This document shows positions 1-7,983 of a DNA stretch of 64,000 nt, one piece after another. Source of the DNA: Acidobacteriota bacterium (GTDB taxonomy: Bacteria; Acidobacteriota; Thermoanaerobaculia; Multivoradales; Multivoraceae); assembly GCA_028875725.1 (NCBI GenBank), contig JAPPCR010000015.1:558001-622000 (forward strand). The letters are read 5' to 3'. How positions within the stretch are numbered: the stretch's first letter is position 1; every line of letters begins with the position of its first letter. The position numbers and the translations under genes are program-made. The notes under the pieces are model-generated. The model was given only the letters and a program-made list of their open reading frames with translations, was not told the DNA's origin and searched no databases.

Positions 1-119
1 GCAACCTGAACACCGGCGGCAACAACTACGACGAGAGCGAGTGGCGGGTGGCGCGCAACGCGGTGCACCACTCGGCGGAGCATCCGTCAAGGATCGTGCT
101 GCCGGTGCTGGATCCCTAG
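1..119 (+). CDS. C-terminal end of a CocE/NonD-type hydrolase (partial)
   Basis: Only the last 38 codons are inside the window; the gene enters from the left edge and stops with TAG at 117-119. The tail reads [14 protein letters not shown], then [19 protein letters not shown]. The order N-x-N-T-G, then H-H-x-x-x-H-P-S-R-x-x-L-P-V resembles the end of the jelly-roll C-terminal domain of CocE/NonD (X-Pro dipeptidyl-peptidase-like) hydrolases, which cleave esters or N-terminal X-Pro dipeptides. The catalytic alpha/beta-hydrolase domain is outside the window, so this rests on a short tail. It is convergent with the sulfatase, whose stop follows immediately. Confidence 0.5.
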   Translation, partial: NLNTGGNNYDESEWRVARNAVHHSAEHPSRIVLPVLDP

Positions 120-1514
120 TCAGGGCTCCAGCGGCGGCACCTTCTGCGAGAACTTCACGCCGGTCACGCGATCCGTGTTGTCCGCCCGGCGCCGGCGGCT
201 CGCCGGAAAGTCCTCCGTCTCCTCGATCCAGGCATCGAGCACCCGGCTCAACTGCCGGGCCATCTGCTCCACTTGCGGCCGACCGGCCAGGTTCACCAGT
301 TCGTGCGGATCCGACTCCAGGTCGTAAACCTCGATCACCGGCCTCGGCGCCTCGAACAGGCGGGCCTGACCCGGCGTCAGCGTCCCGGCCGCACGGCGCG
401 CCGTCAGGCTGTACCAGGACGGGCTGCGCGACGCATCCGCAGGCGTACAGAGCGGCAACTCCGTGTAGGCGTTGCGGATCAGCTTGTAGCGCGGCCCGCG
501 CACCGCGCGGATGTGCTCGTCGCAGTTGTGCCAGTTGCGCTCCGCGAACACGTAGTCGCGCCCCGGCGAGGCCTGATCGGTCAGCGCCGCGGCGAAGCTC
601 TCTCCCTGGAAGCTCTCCGGGATCCCCGCCCCGGCCGCCTCCAGCAGGGTCGGCGCCAGGTCGATCACGCTGGTCAGGCCCGGATAGCGAGCGCCCGACG
701 GCGTGACGCCCGGCCAGGAGACGATCAGCGGCGTGCGGATGCCCGCGTCGTACGCGGTCGCCTTCGCGCGCGGGAACGGCATCCCGTTGTCGCTGAGGAA
801 GACGACCAGGGTGTCCTCCCGAAGCTCGCGGCGGTCCAGTTCGGCCAGCATTCGACCGATCTCACCGTCCATCCGCGAGATCTCGTCGTAGTAGAGGGCC
901 AGGTCGGACCGCGTCTCCTCGTCGTCGACGAGGTAGGGCGGCACCGAGACTTCGCCCGGATCATGGGGCGGATCGACCGCGTCACTTGAGTACGGCCGGT
1001 GCGGATCCCGGAAGCCGATCCAGAGGAAGAACGGCCGATCCCCCGCCACGTCCAGGAAACCGGGCAGCCCTTCCCAGGTCTCCTCCGAGAACCAGTCGAA
1101 CTGCCGCTCGCCATCCGGGCCGTAGTGGGTCTTCCGCATGTGCCCGGTGAAGTAGCCCTCCCGGGCGAGGTAGGCCGGCAGCAGATCCACCCCGGTCGGC
1201 AACGGCGTGTGCAGATCCTCGGCGCCCGTGGCGTGCGGATACCGGCCCGAGAGGATGCTGATCCGCGACGGACTGCACGACGCCGTCGTCAGGAAGGCGT
1301 TCTCGAACACGACCCCGGTTGCCGCAAGACGGTCCAGGTTCGGCGTCCGCACGGCGCGGTTGCCGAAGGCGCCGAAGTCGGACCAGCCGGCGTCGTCGGC
1401 GACGAAGACGACGATGTTCGGGGACTCGTCGGCGCCGCGCGCGGGCGGGCTCGCCGCCGCCAGGAGGAGTCCCAGACCCAGGACTCCCAGGCCGGGAGAG
1501 CGGAAGCGGCGCAT
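120..1514 (-). CDS. Sec-exported sulfatase
   Basis: Predicted sulfatase of the alkaline-phosphatase superfamily, removing sulfate esters from an unidentified substrate in the periplasm or outside the cell. From the chosen start the protein has 464 residues. Residues 1-28 form a signal peptide, followed by PNIVVFVADDAGWSDFG, which carries the first metal-binding Asp pair. The sulfatase signature C-S-P-S-R lies at Cys80, the residue converted to formylglycine by a maturase encoded elsewhere. LVVFLSDNGMPF supplies the second metal-binding Asp-Asn. An upstream in-frame ATG at 1592 would overlap the next gene; 1514 leaves a 25-nt gap and puts the signal peptide at the N-terminus, so it is preferred. 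The sulfated substrate cannot be read from sequence. Confidence 0.9.
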   Translation of the reverse strand: MRRFRSPGLGVLGLGLLLAAASPPARGADESPNIVVFVADDAGWSDFGAFGNRAVRTPNLDRLAATGVVFENAFLTTASCSPSRISILSGRYPHATGAEDLHTPLPTGVDLLPAYLAREGYFTGHMRKTHYGPDGERQFDWFSEETWEGLPGFLDVAGDRPFFLWIGFRDPHRPYSSDAVDPPHDPGEVSVPPYLVDDEETRSDLALYYDEISRMDGEIGRMLAELDRRELREDTLVVFLSDNGMPFPRAKATAYDAGIRTPLIVSWPGVTPSGARYPGLTSVIDLAPTLLEAAGAGIPESFQGESFAAALTDQASPGRDYVFAERNWHNCDEHIRAVRGPRYKLIRNAYTELPLCTPADASRSPSWYSLTARRAAGTLTPGQARLFEAPRPVIEVYDLESDPHELVNLAGRPQVEQMARQLSRVLDAWIEETEDFPASRRRRADNTDRVTGVKFSQKVPPLEP

Positions 1515-1539
1515 GGGCTCGCGCGCCCGGCCGGCTCGA

Positions 1540-2628
1540 CTACTCGCCGCCGCCCGCCGCGGCGATCGCGTCAGCCTCCAGCAGGCGCGCACCGCGCATC
1601 ACGTTGCCCAGCGCGTAGTTCCCCTCGTGGCAGGCGTACTCGAAGACCTTGTTGGGCGTCGACCGCCACACGTACTCGCCGCTCCAAGCCGTCTCCCAGA
1701 CGTTCGGGTCTCGGACCGTGAAGCCGTACAGCAGGTCGCCGTCCGCCAGACGCTGGAGACGCTCCACGACGTGCAGGTCCTTCGTGGCCGAACCGAGACC
1801 CGGTTCTTCGCCGAAGTTCGCCGTGTCGACGACCAGAGTGTCGCCTTCCCACCAGCCGATCGAGTCGCCCATCCACCGCCGTTCCTGGGCCGGCGCGTGC
1901 TCAGCGCCGATCCGCACGACGCGGGCGTCGTGGACCATCTCGATCAGGATCATCACGTGGTTTCCGGTCTGCACGATCCGCTTGTGGTTGTTGTAGAGCG
2001 CCGGCAGCATCGGCGGGCCGCCGGTCGAACTGAAGCCCATCAGGCAGCGCTCCGGCAGGGGCCGCTGCTCCATGTTGTCGTAGGGACCGGAGCCGTCCTC
2101 GTTCTCCTCCAGCCACCAGGCGGTTCCCGTGTTCTTGTGGCCGAACGCCGCGAACTGAGCTGCCGTACGCGCCATCCCGGCAGGCGTCATCTCCGGATAC
2201 TGACCGTTCGGCGGATCCGTGATGATCGAGGTCCGCCACTTGCCGTCGATCCTGATCACGTTGTCGCCCGGATCCATGTAGAACGCGTTGTAGCCGCCGC
2301 TGCCGCCGGACGCGACCTCGAGGCCCGGGTCGAAGATCGGCGCCCCGCCGACCGGCGGCGCCTCGCGATTCGGATCGCTGGGCTTGAAGTCCGCCTCGTA
2401 GATCTCGGCCTTGCGGCGAGCGATCGCAGCCGCCTCCTCGTCGGTCAGGGTCAGCCGGTCGCCGAACTCCCGCGGCCGAGTCAGCGGCGTCAGCGTCGCC
2501 ACGTCGTAGGCACCGGAGAGGTCCGGCTTGCCATCGGGCCGCCGCGGAATCTCGTCCTGCGCGGCAACGGCGATCGGGGCGGCCAGGAGCACCGCCAGGC
2601 TCAGGAGAAGGAAACGTTCAAGCTTCAT
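1540..2628 (-). CDS. Secreted PDLxGxW-family protein of unknown function (copy 1)
   Basis: A 362-residue exported protein that I recognise as a family but cannot assign a function. After a signal peptide (MKLERFLLLSL to AVAAQ) comes RPDGKPDLSGAY. The later landmarks are an YNNHKRIVQ segment, RRWMGDSIGWWEGDTLVVDTANF, a DPNVWETAWSG strand and the C-terminal FEYACHEGNYALGN. The same landmarks recur in the proteins at 6181-7983 and 7934-8776, so three paralogues lie within 9 kb. The start is supported by a GAGGAGG ribosome-binding site; a longer reading frame from 2730 is rejected. Its neighbours are a DUF6152 protein upstream and a sulfatase downstream. Conserved Trp, His and Cys residues could suggest a beta-rich periplasmic binding or enzymatic fold, but this is inference. 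Confidence 0.75.
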   Translation of the reverse strand: MKLERFLLLSLAVLLAAPIAVAAQDEIPRRPDGKPDLSGAYDVATLTPLTRPREFGDRLTLTDEEAAAIARRKAEIYEADFKPSDPNREAPPVGGAPIFDPGLEVASGGSGGYNAFYMDPGDNVIRIDGKWRTSIITDPPNGQYPEMTPAGMARTAAQFAAFGHKNTGTAWWLEENEDGSGPYDNMEQRPLPERCLMGFSSTGGPPMLPALYNNHKRIVQTGNHVMILIEMVHDARVVRIGAEHAPAQERRWMGDSIGWWEGDTLVVDTANFGEEPGLGSATKDLHVVERLQRLADGDLLYGFTVRDPNVWETAWSGEYVWRSTPNKVFEYACHEGNYALGNVMRGARLLEADAIAAAGGGE

Positions 2629-2654
2629 CCGGCACCTCCTCGGGCACAGGTTTG

Positions 2655-2668
2655 GTTGTAGCCACAAC
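2655..2668. promoter_or_regulatory. Possible operator upstream of the PDLxGxW gene
   Basis: GTTGTAGCCACAAC is an imperfect palindrome (arms GTTGT and ACAAC) 27 bases upstream of the start at 2628. The size and position suit a repressor site, but no regulator gene is adjacent and the match is short. Between here and 2840 I see no gene on either strand. Confidence 0.2.
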
Positions 2669-2840
2669 GCTACCACCGAGTGCGGCGCCCGAAGCGCGCT
2701 GAAACAGCTCGAGCCCCGGCCGGGGCGCACGCTCAGCCGACGTTGCCGAGCCGGAAGTTCACCGTGACGTTGTAGCTCTGTCAGATTCCGAGCGTCAGGT
2801 GGCGTCCGAGCGGAGCCGCCGCAACGCCTGTGCTCTACGG

Positions 2841-3296
2841 CTAGCCCGAAGAGTCCCGATCGTCGTACGGCGCGCCGGTGCCCGAGGATCCGGCAAACAG
2901 CCGCCGACCGTCCGGCAGGGTCACGTCACGGCCGTTCGCCCGCGGCGCACCGTCGATCGCCTGGTAGCCCTCGACGAGCACCTCGGTCCCAGGAGCAACC
3001 GAGTTCTTCTTCCAGCCGCGGCGAACCAGGGCGCCCGGCGGTCCGCACTCGACCATCCAGGCCGTCACCGTGCCGTTCTCGTCGGTGACGTCGATGTGAA
3101 TCCAGGCGTGCGGGTTCACCCACTCGACCTTCGTCACCTTGCCGCGCAGCCGCACCGGCTTCGTGGCGTCGAACTCGGCGGCAAAGGCGTGGTGCGCGGC
3201 CGCCGGTTCGGGCGACGCCAGGAGAACCAGGGCCGCGACCAGAGCGAAACCGAGGCCGGGGAGGGTCGCGCGCGGGAGAGATCGCGTCGTGTACAT
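2841..3296 (-). CDS. DUF6152 family secreted protein
   Basis: A 151-residue exported protein with a signal peptide ending near PAAAHHAFAAEF. The core AHHAFAAEFD, then V-x-L-x-G-K-V-T-K-V-E-W-V-N-P-H-A-W-I-H, and the following strand match the pattern I know as DUF6152, a small all-beta family of unknown function common in soil and marine bacteria. Homologues often sit next to PDLxGxW proteins, as here, so the two may work together on the cell surface; that link is inference. The ATG at 3296 is preferred over one at 3302 because AGGA lies 8 nt upstream of it and only 2 nt upstream of the other. Confidence 0.8.
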   Translation of the reverse strand: MYTTRSLPRATLPGLGFALVAALVLLASPEPAAAHHAFAAEFDATKPVRLRGKVTKVEWVNPHAWIHIDVTDENGTVTAWMVECGPPGALVRRGWKKNSVAPGTEVLVEGYQAIDGAPRANGRDVTLPDGRRLFAGSSGTGAPYDDRDSSG

Positions 3297-3359
3297 GGGC
3301 ATCGTCCTGCTTGCTGCTGTGTCTCGGCGGAACGGCAACCCTACCACCGGCGCGAGGCG

Positions 3360-4328
3360 CTAACCGTCGTCTGGCGGAGCGTCGCCGGCCGGCCGGACCC
3401 GGCGCAGGAAGTCGCTCGCGTCCCGACTGTCGATGGCGGCCTCCAGGAACTGGGCAGACCGTTCCACCGAAGTGACACCTGAAAGCCACGCCTCGACGGC
3501 TTCAGTCACTCGGATGTTCCGGGCGGCGAGAGTCTGTCGGAGATTCTCCCGGAGCATCTCCGAGCGACTTTCGGCCCGTTCGGCGCCAAGGAACGGGTCG
3601 TCGTCCGGGCTGGTGCCCGACGCCCTGCCCAGCCCGCGGCCCACCCGGCGTAGCGCCGCCACGGTCTCTGCCGACTTCGTCTCCTCGTTCATTGCCCGGT
3701 GGATCTCGGCCGCCCGCCAGCCCGGAAACGCCCGGCTGACGGCCGATTCGACGTAACCGCCGCCCTCCAGCAGGTAGATCGTCAGTCCCGGTCGACCCGA
3801 ACTCCGGGGAGCCATCCACTCCGGTGCCGGCACCTCCACCCAGACCTCCGGAAGACCCCAGGAAGCGTAGACCTCCAGCTTCCGCCGCCGGACATCGGTC
3901 GTGTGGTCCACTTCCAGCAACACATCCGGTAGCGGACCGGCGTCGATGTCGATCGTCCGCCCCCGCGGCCAAGGGCGATCCAGGAAGAACATCGCGTCCG
4001 GCTGCATCAGAACCTCACGTTGCCCCTCTACCCCGAACTGCACCAGACTCGCCGAACCGAGCGCCAGAATCTTCGAGCCGCGCGCCTGGGAGATCATCTC
4101 GACCAGGCCCGTCACGCCGGCCGACGGCGCCTCGTGGTAGAGCGTCGCTGGCTCCGCCAGGACCATCGCCGTCCCGGTCCGCGCCTCCCAGTACTCGATG
4201 CGACCCTCGTGGTCGTCCAGTTCCTCGACCGGCAGATGCACAGCGCGGCAGCCCGGAAAGTCCCGCGGGACGAGCGGGCGCCTCGGTTCGCGTGGCGGCT
4301 GCCGGGTTCCGCGGAGGGGTTCAGCCAT
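3360..4328 (-). CDS. Uma2-type (DUF820) PD-(D/E)XK nuclease-fold protein
   Basis: A 322-residue protein resembling the Uma2/DUF820 family, a restriction-endonuclease fold widely scattered among mobile genes and of poorly known role. The diagnostic run is QPDAMFFL, then PDVLLEVDHTTDVRRRKLEVYASWGLPEVWVEV. Asp of PDAMF, the Glu/Asp of LLEVD and the Lys of RRKLEVY fill the active-site positions. The C-terminal 120 residues (FLGAERAESRSEMLRENLRQTL onward) are charged and helical and look like an extension typical of this family. No signal peptide is present. It is divergent from the antitoxin-like pair beginning at 4370, and together they mark the edge of an island with a weaker third-position G/C bias. 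The in vivo target is unknown. Confidence 0.75.
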   Translation of the reverse strand: MAEPLRGTRQPPREPRRPLVPRDFPGCRAVHLPVEELDDHEGRIEYWEARTGTAMVLAEPATLYHEAPSAGVTGLVEMISQARGSKILALGSASLVQFGVEGQREVLMQPDAMFFLDRPWPRGRTIDIDAGPLPDVLLEVDHTTDVRRRKLEVYASWGLPEVWVEVPAPEWMAPRSSGRPGLTIYLLEGGGYVESAVSRAFPGWRAAEIHRAMNEETKSAETVAALRRVGRGLGRASGTSPDDDPFLGAERAESRSEMLRENLRQTLAARNIRVTEAVEAWLSGVTSVERSAQFLEAAIDSRDASDFLRRVRPAGDAPPDDG

Positions 4329-4369
4329 GGTTGTGGGAGTGTAACGTTGGCGGGCTCTTGGTAGCCACC

Positions 4370-4609
4370 ATGAAGACCATGAAGTCGCTCAAGATCGGCA
4401 ACACTGACTACGACGAGATGAAGGCACGCGCGCTGGCGATCGCCCGCGGCGAGCTCCAGCCGGCCGAAGGAGAGCCGACCGTCTGGTTCACTTCCCCCGA
4501 GAGCGTCGCGAAGGCACTCTCAACGCATCGAGAGTTGCTCGGGGCTGGACCCGGCGGGCCTCCCGGCGGCGCTAGCAACTGGAGCGGTCATCGAAGTGGA
4601 ATGCAATGA
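4370..4609 (+). pseudogene. HVO_A0114-like antitoxin/regulator, truncated before its winged helix
   Basis: The 79-residue product begins MKTMKSLKIGNTDYDEMKAR, followed by AIARGE and EPTVWFTSPESVAKALS. This matches the N-terminal half of a family of MarR/HVO_A0114-like DNA-binding antitoxins, which normally continue into a winged helix with an SNLSRTL-type recognition segment. Here the sequence after RELLG turns into Gly/Pro-rich text (AGPGGPPGGASNW) and ends, so the DNA-binding domain is missing. A frameshift or deletion near 4540 is the likely cause. A second ATG at 4379 is an equally possible start. The stop overlaps the next gene as ATGCAATGA. The family assignment is from memory of the N-terminal motif and should be checked by search. 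Confidence 0.55.
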
Positions 4610-4791
4610 GCAGGCAGTACAAGAGTGAGGCACTAGCGGCCGCGCACGAGGCTGTAGTGGGCTTGGCCGAAGCCGGCCTCATGTCCAAGCAGACGATGCG
4701 CCGGTTTGACGAGCTGTGTCTCACTCCGGTCAAGGTGCTCAAGACGATGGCGCCGGACGAGATCCGGCCTCGGCCGTTCAAAGCAACATGA
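4606..4791 (+). pseudogene. HigA-like antitoxin, truncated before its HTH
   Basis: A 61-residue product: MSRQYKSEALAAAHEAV, GLMSKQTMRRFDELCLTPV, then PDEIRPRPFKAT. The pattern YxSEALxAxHE...AGLMxKxTMRxFDxxCLTPV...EIRxLR is the N-terminal arm of HigA/NadS-type antitoxins, which then continue into a Cro/CI-type helix-turn-helix (usually about 100 residues in total). Translation stops right where that domain should begin. With the preceding gene this makes two antitoxin-like genes, both cut before their DNA-binding domains, linked by an ATGA-type overlap. No toxin gene is visible between 4329 and 4806. It may be a decayed remnant, or the two short products may have kept a dimerisation role. Confidence 0.55.
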
Positions 4792-4806
4792 GCGAGGATC
4801 GAGCCG

Positions 4807-6012
4807 ATGTTCAAAGTCAACCTCACCGAGAAACGCCTCGTACGCCTTGAACAAAGGCGTTTTGCCGCGCTCAATCTGCAGGAACGCCCCGATCTTCAGG
4901 AATGGGTCGCGAACACGCCCGAGGCGCTCGGCGAGGAGCTCCTGATCATCCAGAAGGAGTTTGCCGGCTTCGCCGACACCCGCGAACGGCTCGATTTGCT
5001 GGCACTTGACAAGGAAGGCCAGCTGGTAGTCATCGAGAACAAGCTCGACGACACGGGCCGCGACGTCGTGTGGCAAGCACTCAAGTACGTGGCCTACTGC
5101 TCCAGTCTCACGAAGAGGCAGATCCTCGAGATTTACCAGAGACACCTCGACCGCAGGACTGATGGCGGCAAAGCCGAAGAGAACCTGTGCACCTTCCTCG
5201 AGGTTGAGGACCTTGATGACACGATCCTGAACGCCGGCAATGACCAGAGGCTCATGTTGGTCGCTGCCAACTTCCGAAAAGAGGTCACATCAACCGTGCT
5301 TTGGCTCACCGGACACGGCGTGCGGGTCCAGTGCTTTCGGGCGTCGCCCTACACCTTGGGCGAGGAGCTCTTGCTCGACCTCCAGCAGATCATTCCCACG
5401 CCCGAGGCCTCGGACTACATGATCGGAATGGCTGCCAAGGAGACCGAAGAACGAGCCGTCGAAAGCACGCTGAAGCGTCGCCATGAATTGCGGCAAGCGT
5501 TCTGGTCGAGGACTCTGGACGCACTGCGTGACCGAGGCGTCCCCCGGTACGAGAACATCAGTCCTTCCAAGGAGCATTGGCTCGCTAGCGCAACAGGTGT
5601 GTCCGGCTGCTCCTACAATCTGATCTTCCTAAAGAAAGCGGCGCGCGTTGAACTCTCTCTCGCACGCTCCAAGGCAGACGAGAACAAGTGGATCTTCGAT
5701 CAGCTCGAAAGAAACAGAGGAGAAATCGAAGAGTCCTTTGGCGCGGAACTTGAGTGGCAAAGGCTGGACGACAAGAAGGCGAGTCGCATCTGCCGCTCAG
5801 AACCGTTCGACGGCTACGATGACGAGAACTGGCCGGAGATGATCGCTTGGCTCTGTAAGCACTTCGACAAGCTGGAGGGTGCACTCTCGCAACCACTAGC
5901 GCGGTTGAACAGACAATTGAAGGCCCAGAACCGCATCTCGGCCGACGGCCAAGCCGATTCCCCCGTGAGTCAACCTGAAGGCGGCGTCGCCAGCAGGACC
6001 ACGGCGCTCTGA
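4807..6012 (+). CDS. PD-(D/E)XK nuclease with C-terminal DUF4268 domain
   Basis: A 401-residue cytosolic protein. Residues 58-100 carry a nuclease core: RERLDLLALDKEGQLVVIENK, with Asp63, Glu77 and Lys79 in D...E-x-K spacing and a following VVWQALKY (Gln90/Tyr94). This arrangement is seen in NucS/RecB-like nucleases and in DUF91-type proteins. Residues from about 230 to 375 (FWSRTLDALRD to FDKLEGALS) match DUF4268 as I know it, a domain often attached to such nucleases in mobile or defence contexts. The start is supported by GAGGA 8-9 nt upstream. It follows two decayed antitoxin genes and has less G/C-biased codons than its neighbours, which suggests horizontal transfer. A role in defence against foreign DNA is inference. 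Confidence 0.75.
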   Translation: MFKVNLTEKRLVRLEQRRFAALNLQERPDLQEWVANTPEALGEELLIIQKEFAGFADTRERLDLLALDKEGQLVVIENKLDDTGRDVVWQALKYVAYCSSLTKRQILEIYQRHLDRRTDGGKAEENLCTFLEVEDLDDTILNAGNDQRLMLVAANFRKEVTSTVLWLTGHGVRVQCFRASPYTLGEELLLDLQQIIPTPEASDYMIGMAAKETEERAVESTLKRRHELRQAFWSRTLDALRDRGVPRYENISPSKEHWLASATGVSGCSYNLIFLKKAARVELSLARSKADENKWIFDQLERNRGEIEESFGAELEWQRLDDKKASRICRSEPFDGYDDENWPEMIAWLCKHFDKLEGALSQPLARLNRQLKAQNRISADGQADSPVSQPEGGVASRTTAL

Positions 6013-6015
6013 GTC

Positions 6016-6144
6016 CGCGGGTCTTTCTGACCGGCCCTCGGCCGGAGCCGCGGAGCGGCACAGCCCGAAGCAATGTGGCCGCCGGCCAAGGCCGGCGACG
6101 ACATTGGACGCCGCCTTCGGCGGCAGCGGGTCAGAAGACCCGCG
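6016..6144. terminator. Highly structured convergent intergenic region
   Basis: The 168 bases between the convergent genes ending at 6012 and 6181 hold nested inverted repeats. An outer pair (6016-6032 and 6128-6144, 17 nt each, one bulged base) is built on CGCGGGTCTT and its complement. Inside lie GCCGGCCAAGGCCGGC and GCCGCCTTCGGCGGC, each able to form a tight hairpin. No T-run follows, so this would be a structured, possibly bidirectional terminator rather than a textbook intrinsic one. No gene is seen here. Confidence 0.45.
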
Positions 6145-6180
6145 CACCCAGAGAACGGGCGTCGTTGTCGGTGCGGTTCT

Positions 6181-7983
6181 CTACCGCGCTCCCGAGCCCG
6201 TTTCCGCCGCCGCGGCCGCGGCCTCCTCGCGGTCACGCGCCCTGGCGCCGGAGAGGATGTTCGTCATCCCGTAGTTGCCTTCGTGGCAGGCGTACTCGAC
6301 GAGTTCGTACTGCTCGTTGTCGAGCTCGAACTCGAACCGGCCGGTCCAGGGCCTGGTCCACACTGTGGGATCCTCGACGGTGAACTGGTACTCGAGCCGG
6401 TTCGGCCCAAGCCGCGTGTAGCGCTCGGTGAGCTTCATGTTCTCGCTCGAGCCGCGGTAGTTCGTGCGGCCGTTGAAGCCCGTGGTCTCCACCACCAGGG
6501 TGTCGCCCTCCCAGCGACCCTGGGGATCGCCGAGCCACTGCCTGATGCCAGGGCCGAGCGGCTCCCGCTCGGCCGTGGGGACGACGCGGGTCTCGTGGAT
6601 CATCTCCTTCTGGATGGCGACGAAGCCCGGGCTCTGGCTGATCTGCAGTCCGTTGTTGTAGATCGAGGGCATCATCATCCCCGGCACGCCCCGGGTAATG
6701 CAGCGGACGTAGGCGCTCAGGTCTTCCGGCCCCGCCGGCCGGCGCCTCACGTAATCGCCGAACGACTGGCGGGCGTTGCGCTGTCGCTCCAGGGCCTCCT
6801 CCGTGAGCGGCGGAATGCGCCCGTCCGGCGGATCGATGATCATCGCCACCTGGCGCGACGGTGCCGACTTGACGTAGCCGAGAGTCGTGTCGCGCCACTC
6901 GCGCTCGTAGCCCCAGATGCTCCCCAGGGTGCCGCGTTCCCGGCGGGCGGCCGCCTCCTCCGCGGTCAGTTCCTCGACATCGGCCAGCTCCTCGGGCCGT
7001 TCCAGCGGAATGCCGTGGGCCTTGTTGCCGGACCACATTCCCTGCAGGTCGGGCGTACCCCAGGGCGTCCGCGGCACGACGTACGGCTCAGCCGAGGCAA
7101 CCTCGTCGGCGTCCGACCCGAAGTCGGCGTCGACGCCCTGCCAGCCCGGTTCGAGCACCGCCACCCGCACGTTGTCGGGAGCGGAAACGAAGCCGCGCTT
7201 CGCGTCGGAACGGCCTCCCGCCGGCCGCTCGGGGTCCGCCGTGAAGCGGACGCCTCGATCGCGCAGCCCCACGGCCGCCGTGTCGAGATCGGCGACCTCG
7301 AAGGCCAGGTGGTCGATCGCCCGGCCGGCACTCGGCGCGGGCTGGCCTTCCGGGTGCTTCGAGGCGAACAGCCAGACCTCGCCGAAGCGGAGGCCGTCCT
7401 GCGTCCCGCGCAGGCTCTCCGGCGCGCCGCCGAACGTCTCCCGGTACCAGGCCAGAGTCCGCTCCGGATCGCTCGCGCTCAGTTGGACGTGGTGGAAGCC
7501 CAGCGTGTCCAGGTCCTCCACGACTTCGATCCGCGTCCCCCAGGGATCGAAGATGCGTCCGACCTTGAACAGGCCGGGTCTCTCGCGGAGAGTCGAACCG
7601 TCGTCGTAGCGCTGGAGCCGAACGCCGGAACCCCGTACGCCGACCGCTTCCAGCTCGGCCATCTTCTCCTCGAGGTCGGCGAAAGAGAAGCCGATGTGGT
7701 CGATGCCGGTGCCCTGGCTGGCGCCCATGATCGGGCCCTGCCTGAACTCGATCGTCGCGTTGCCGCAGTCGACCGCCTCGGCGCGGCTCTCGATCGGCTC
7801 GCAGTCCAGGTGGCGCTCGTACCACTTGACCGCCTCGCTGCGGGCGGACGTGGTCAGTTGCACGGTGACGTCGCCGGCCGCCGCCGGGACCGCGGTCAGT
7901 CCCAGCAGCAGAGCGGCCGCAACGGCCGAAGCGCTAGGGATCGTCGCCGGTCGTGGTTTCTTCGCGTCGGCGTAGGTGGCCAT
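6181..7983 (-). CDS. Secreted double-VOC / PDLxGxW fusion protein (copy 2)
   Basis: A 600-residue exported protein with an unusual architecture. After a signal peptide (about residues 1-36, ending PAAAGD) there are two vicinal-oxygen-chelate (glyoxalase/dioxygenase) domains. The first (about 40-140) reads SEAVKWYERHLDCEP, GIDHIGFSFADLEEKM and FDPWGTRIEVVEDL. The second (about 145-275) reads LGFHHVQLSASDPERTLAWYRE, AIDHLAFEVADLDTA and PDNVRVAVLEPG. The C-terminal half is a full PDLxGxW module: WGTPDLQGMW, IYNNGLQI, RQWLGDPQGRWEGDTLVVETTGF and VEYACHEGNYG. VOC proteins bind a metal through His/Glu ligands and act on diols, dioxygen substrates or antibiotics; the substrate is unknown. The start has GAGGAG 8 nt upstream and overlaps the previous gene by 50 bases, implying coupled translation. 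Confidence 0.8.
   Translation of the reverse strand: MATYADAKKPRPATIPSASAVAAALLLGLTAVPAAAGDVTVQLTTSARSEAVKWYERHLDCEPIESRAEAVDCGNATIEFRQGPIMGASQGTGIDHIGFSFADLEEKMAELEAVGVRGSGVRLQRYDDGSTLRERPGLFKVGRIFDPWGTRIEVVEDLDTLGFHHVQLSASDPERTLAWYRETFGGAPESLRGTQDGLRFGEVWLFASKHPEGQPAPSAGRAIDHLAFEVADLDTAAVGLRDRGVRFTADPERPAGGRSDAKRGFVSAPDNVRVAVLEPGWQGVDADFGSDADEVASAEPYVVPRTPWGTPDLQGMWSGNKAHGIPLERPEELADVEELTAEEAAARRERGTLGSIWGYEREWRDTTLGYVKSAPSRQVAMIIDPPDGRIPPLTEEALERQRNARQSFGDYVRRRPAGPEDLSAYVRCITRGVPGMMMPSIYNNGLQISQSPGFVAIQKEMIHETRVVPTAEREPLGPGIRQWLGDPQGRWEGDTLVVETTGFNGRTNYRGSSENMKLTERYTRLGPNRLEYQFTVEDPTVWTRPWTGRFEFELDNEQYELVEYACHEGNYGMTNILSGARARDREEAAAAAAETGSGAR

Noticed and set aside
2715..2790. Minus-strand sequence reading SYNVTVNFRLGNVG before a stop, like the end of a TonB receptor
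   Set aside because: Only 15 codons are open, with a stop immediately upstream; this is too short to support even a relic gene.
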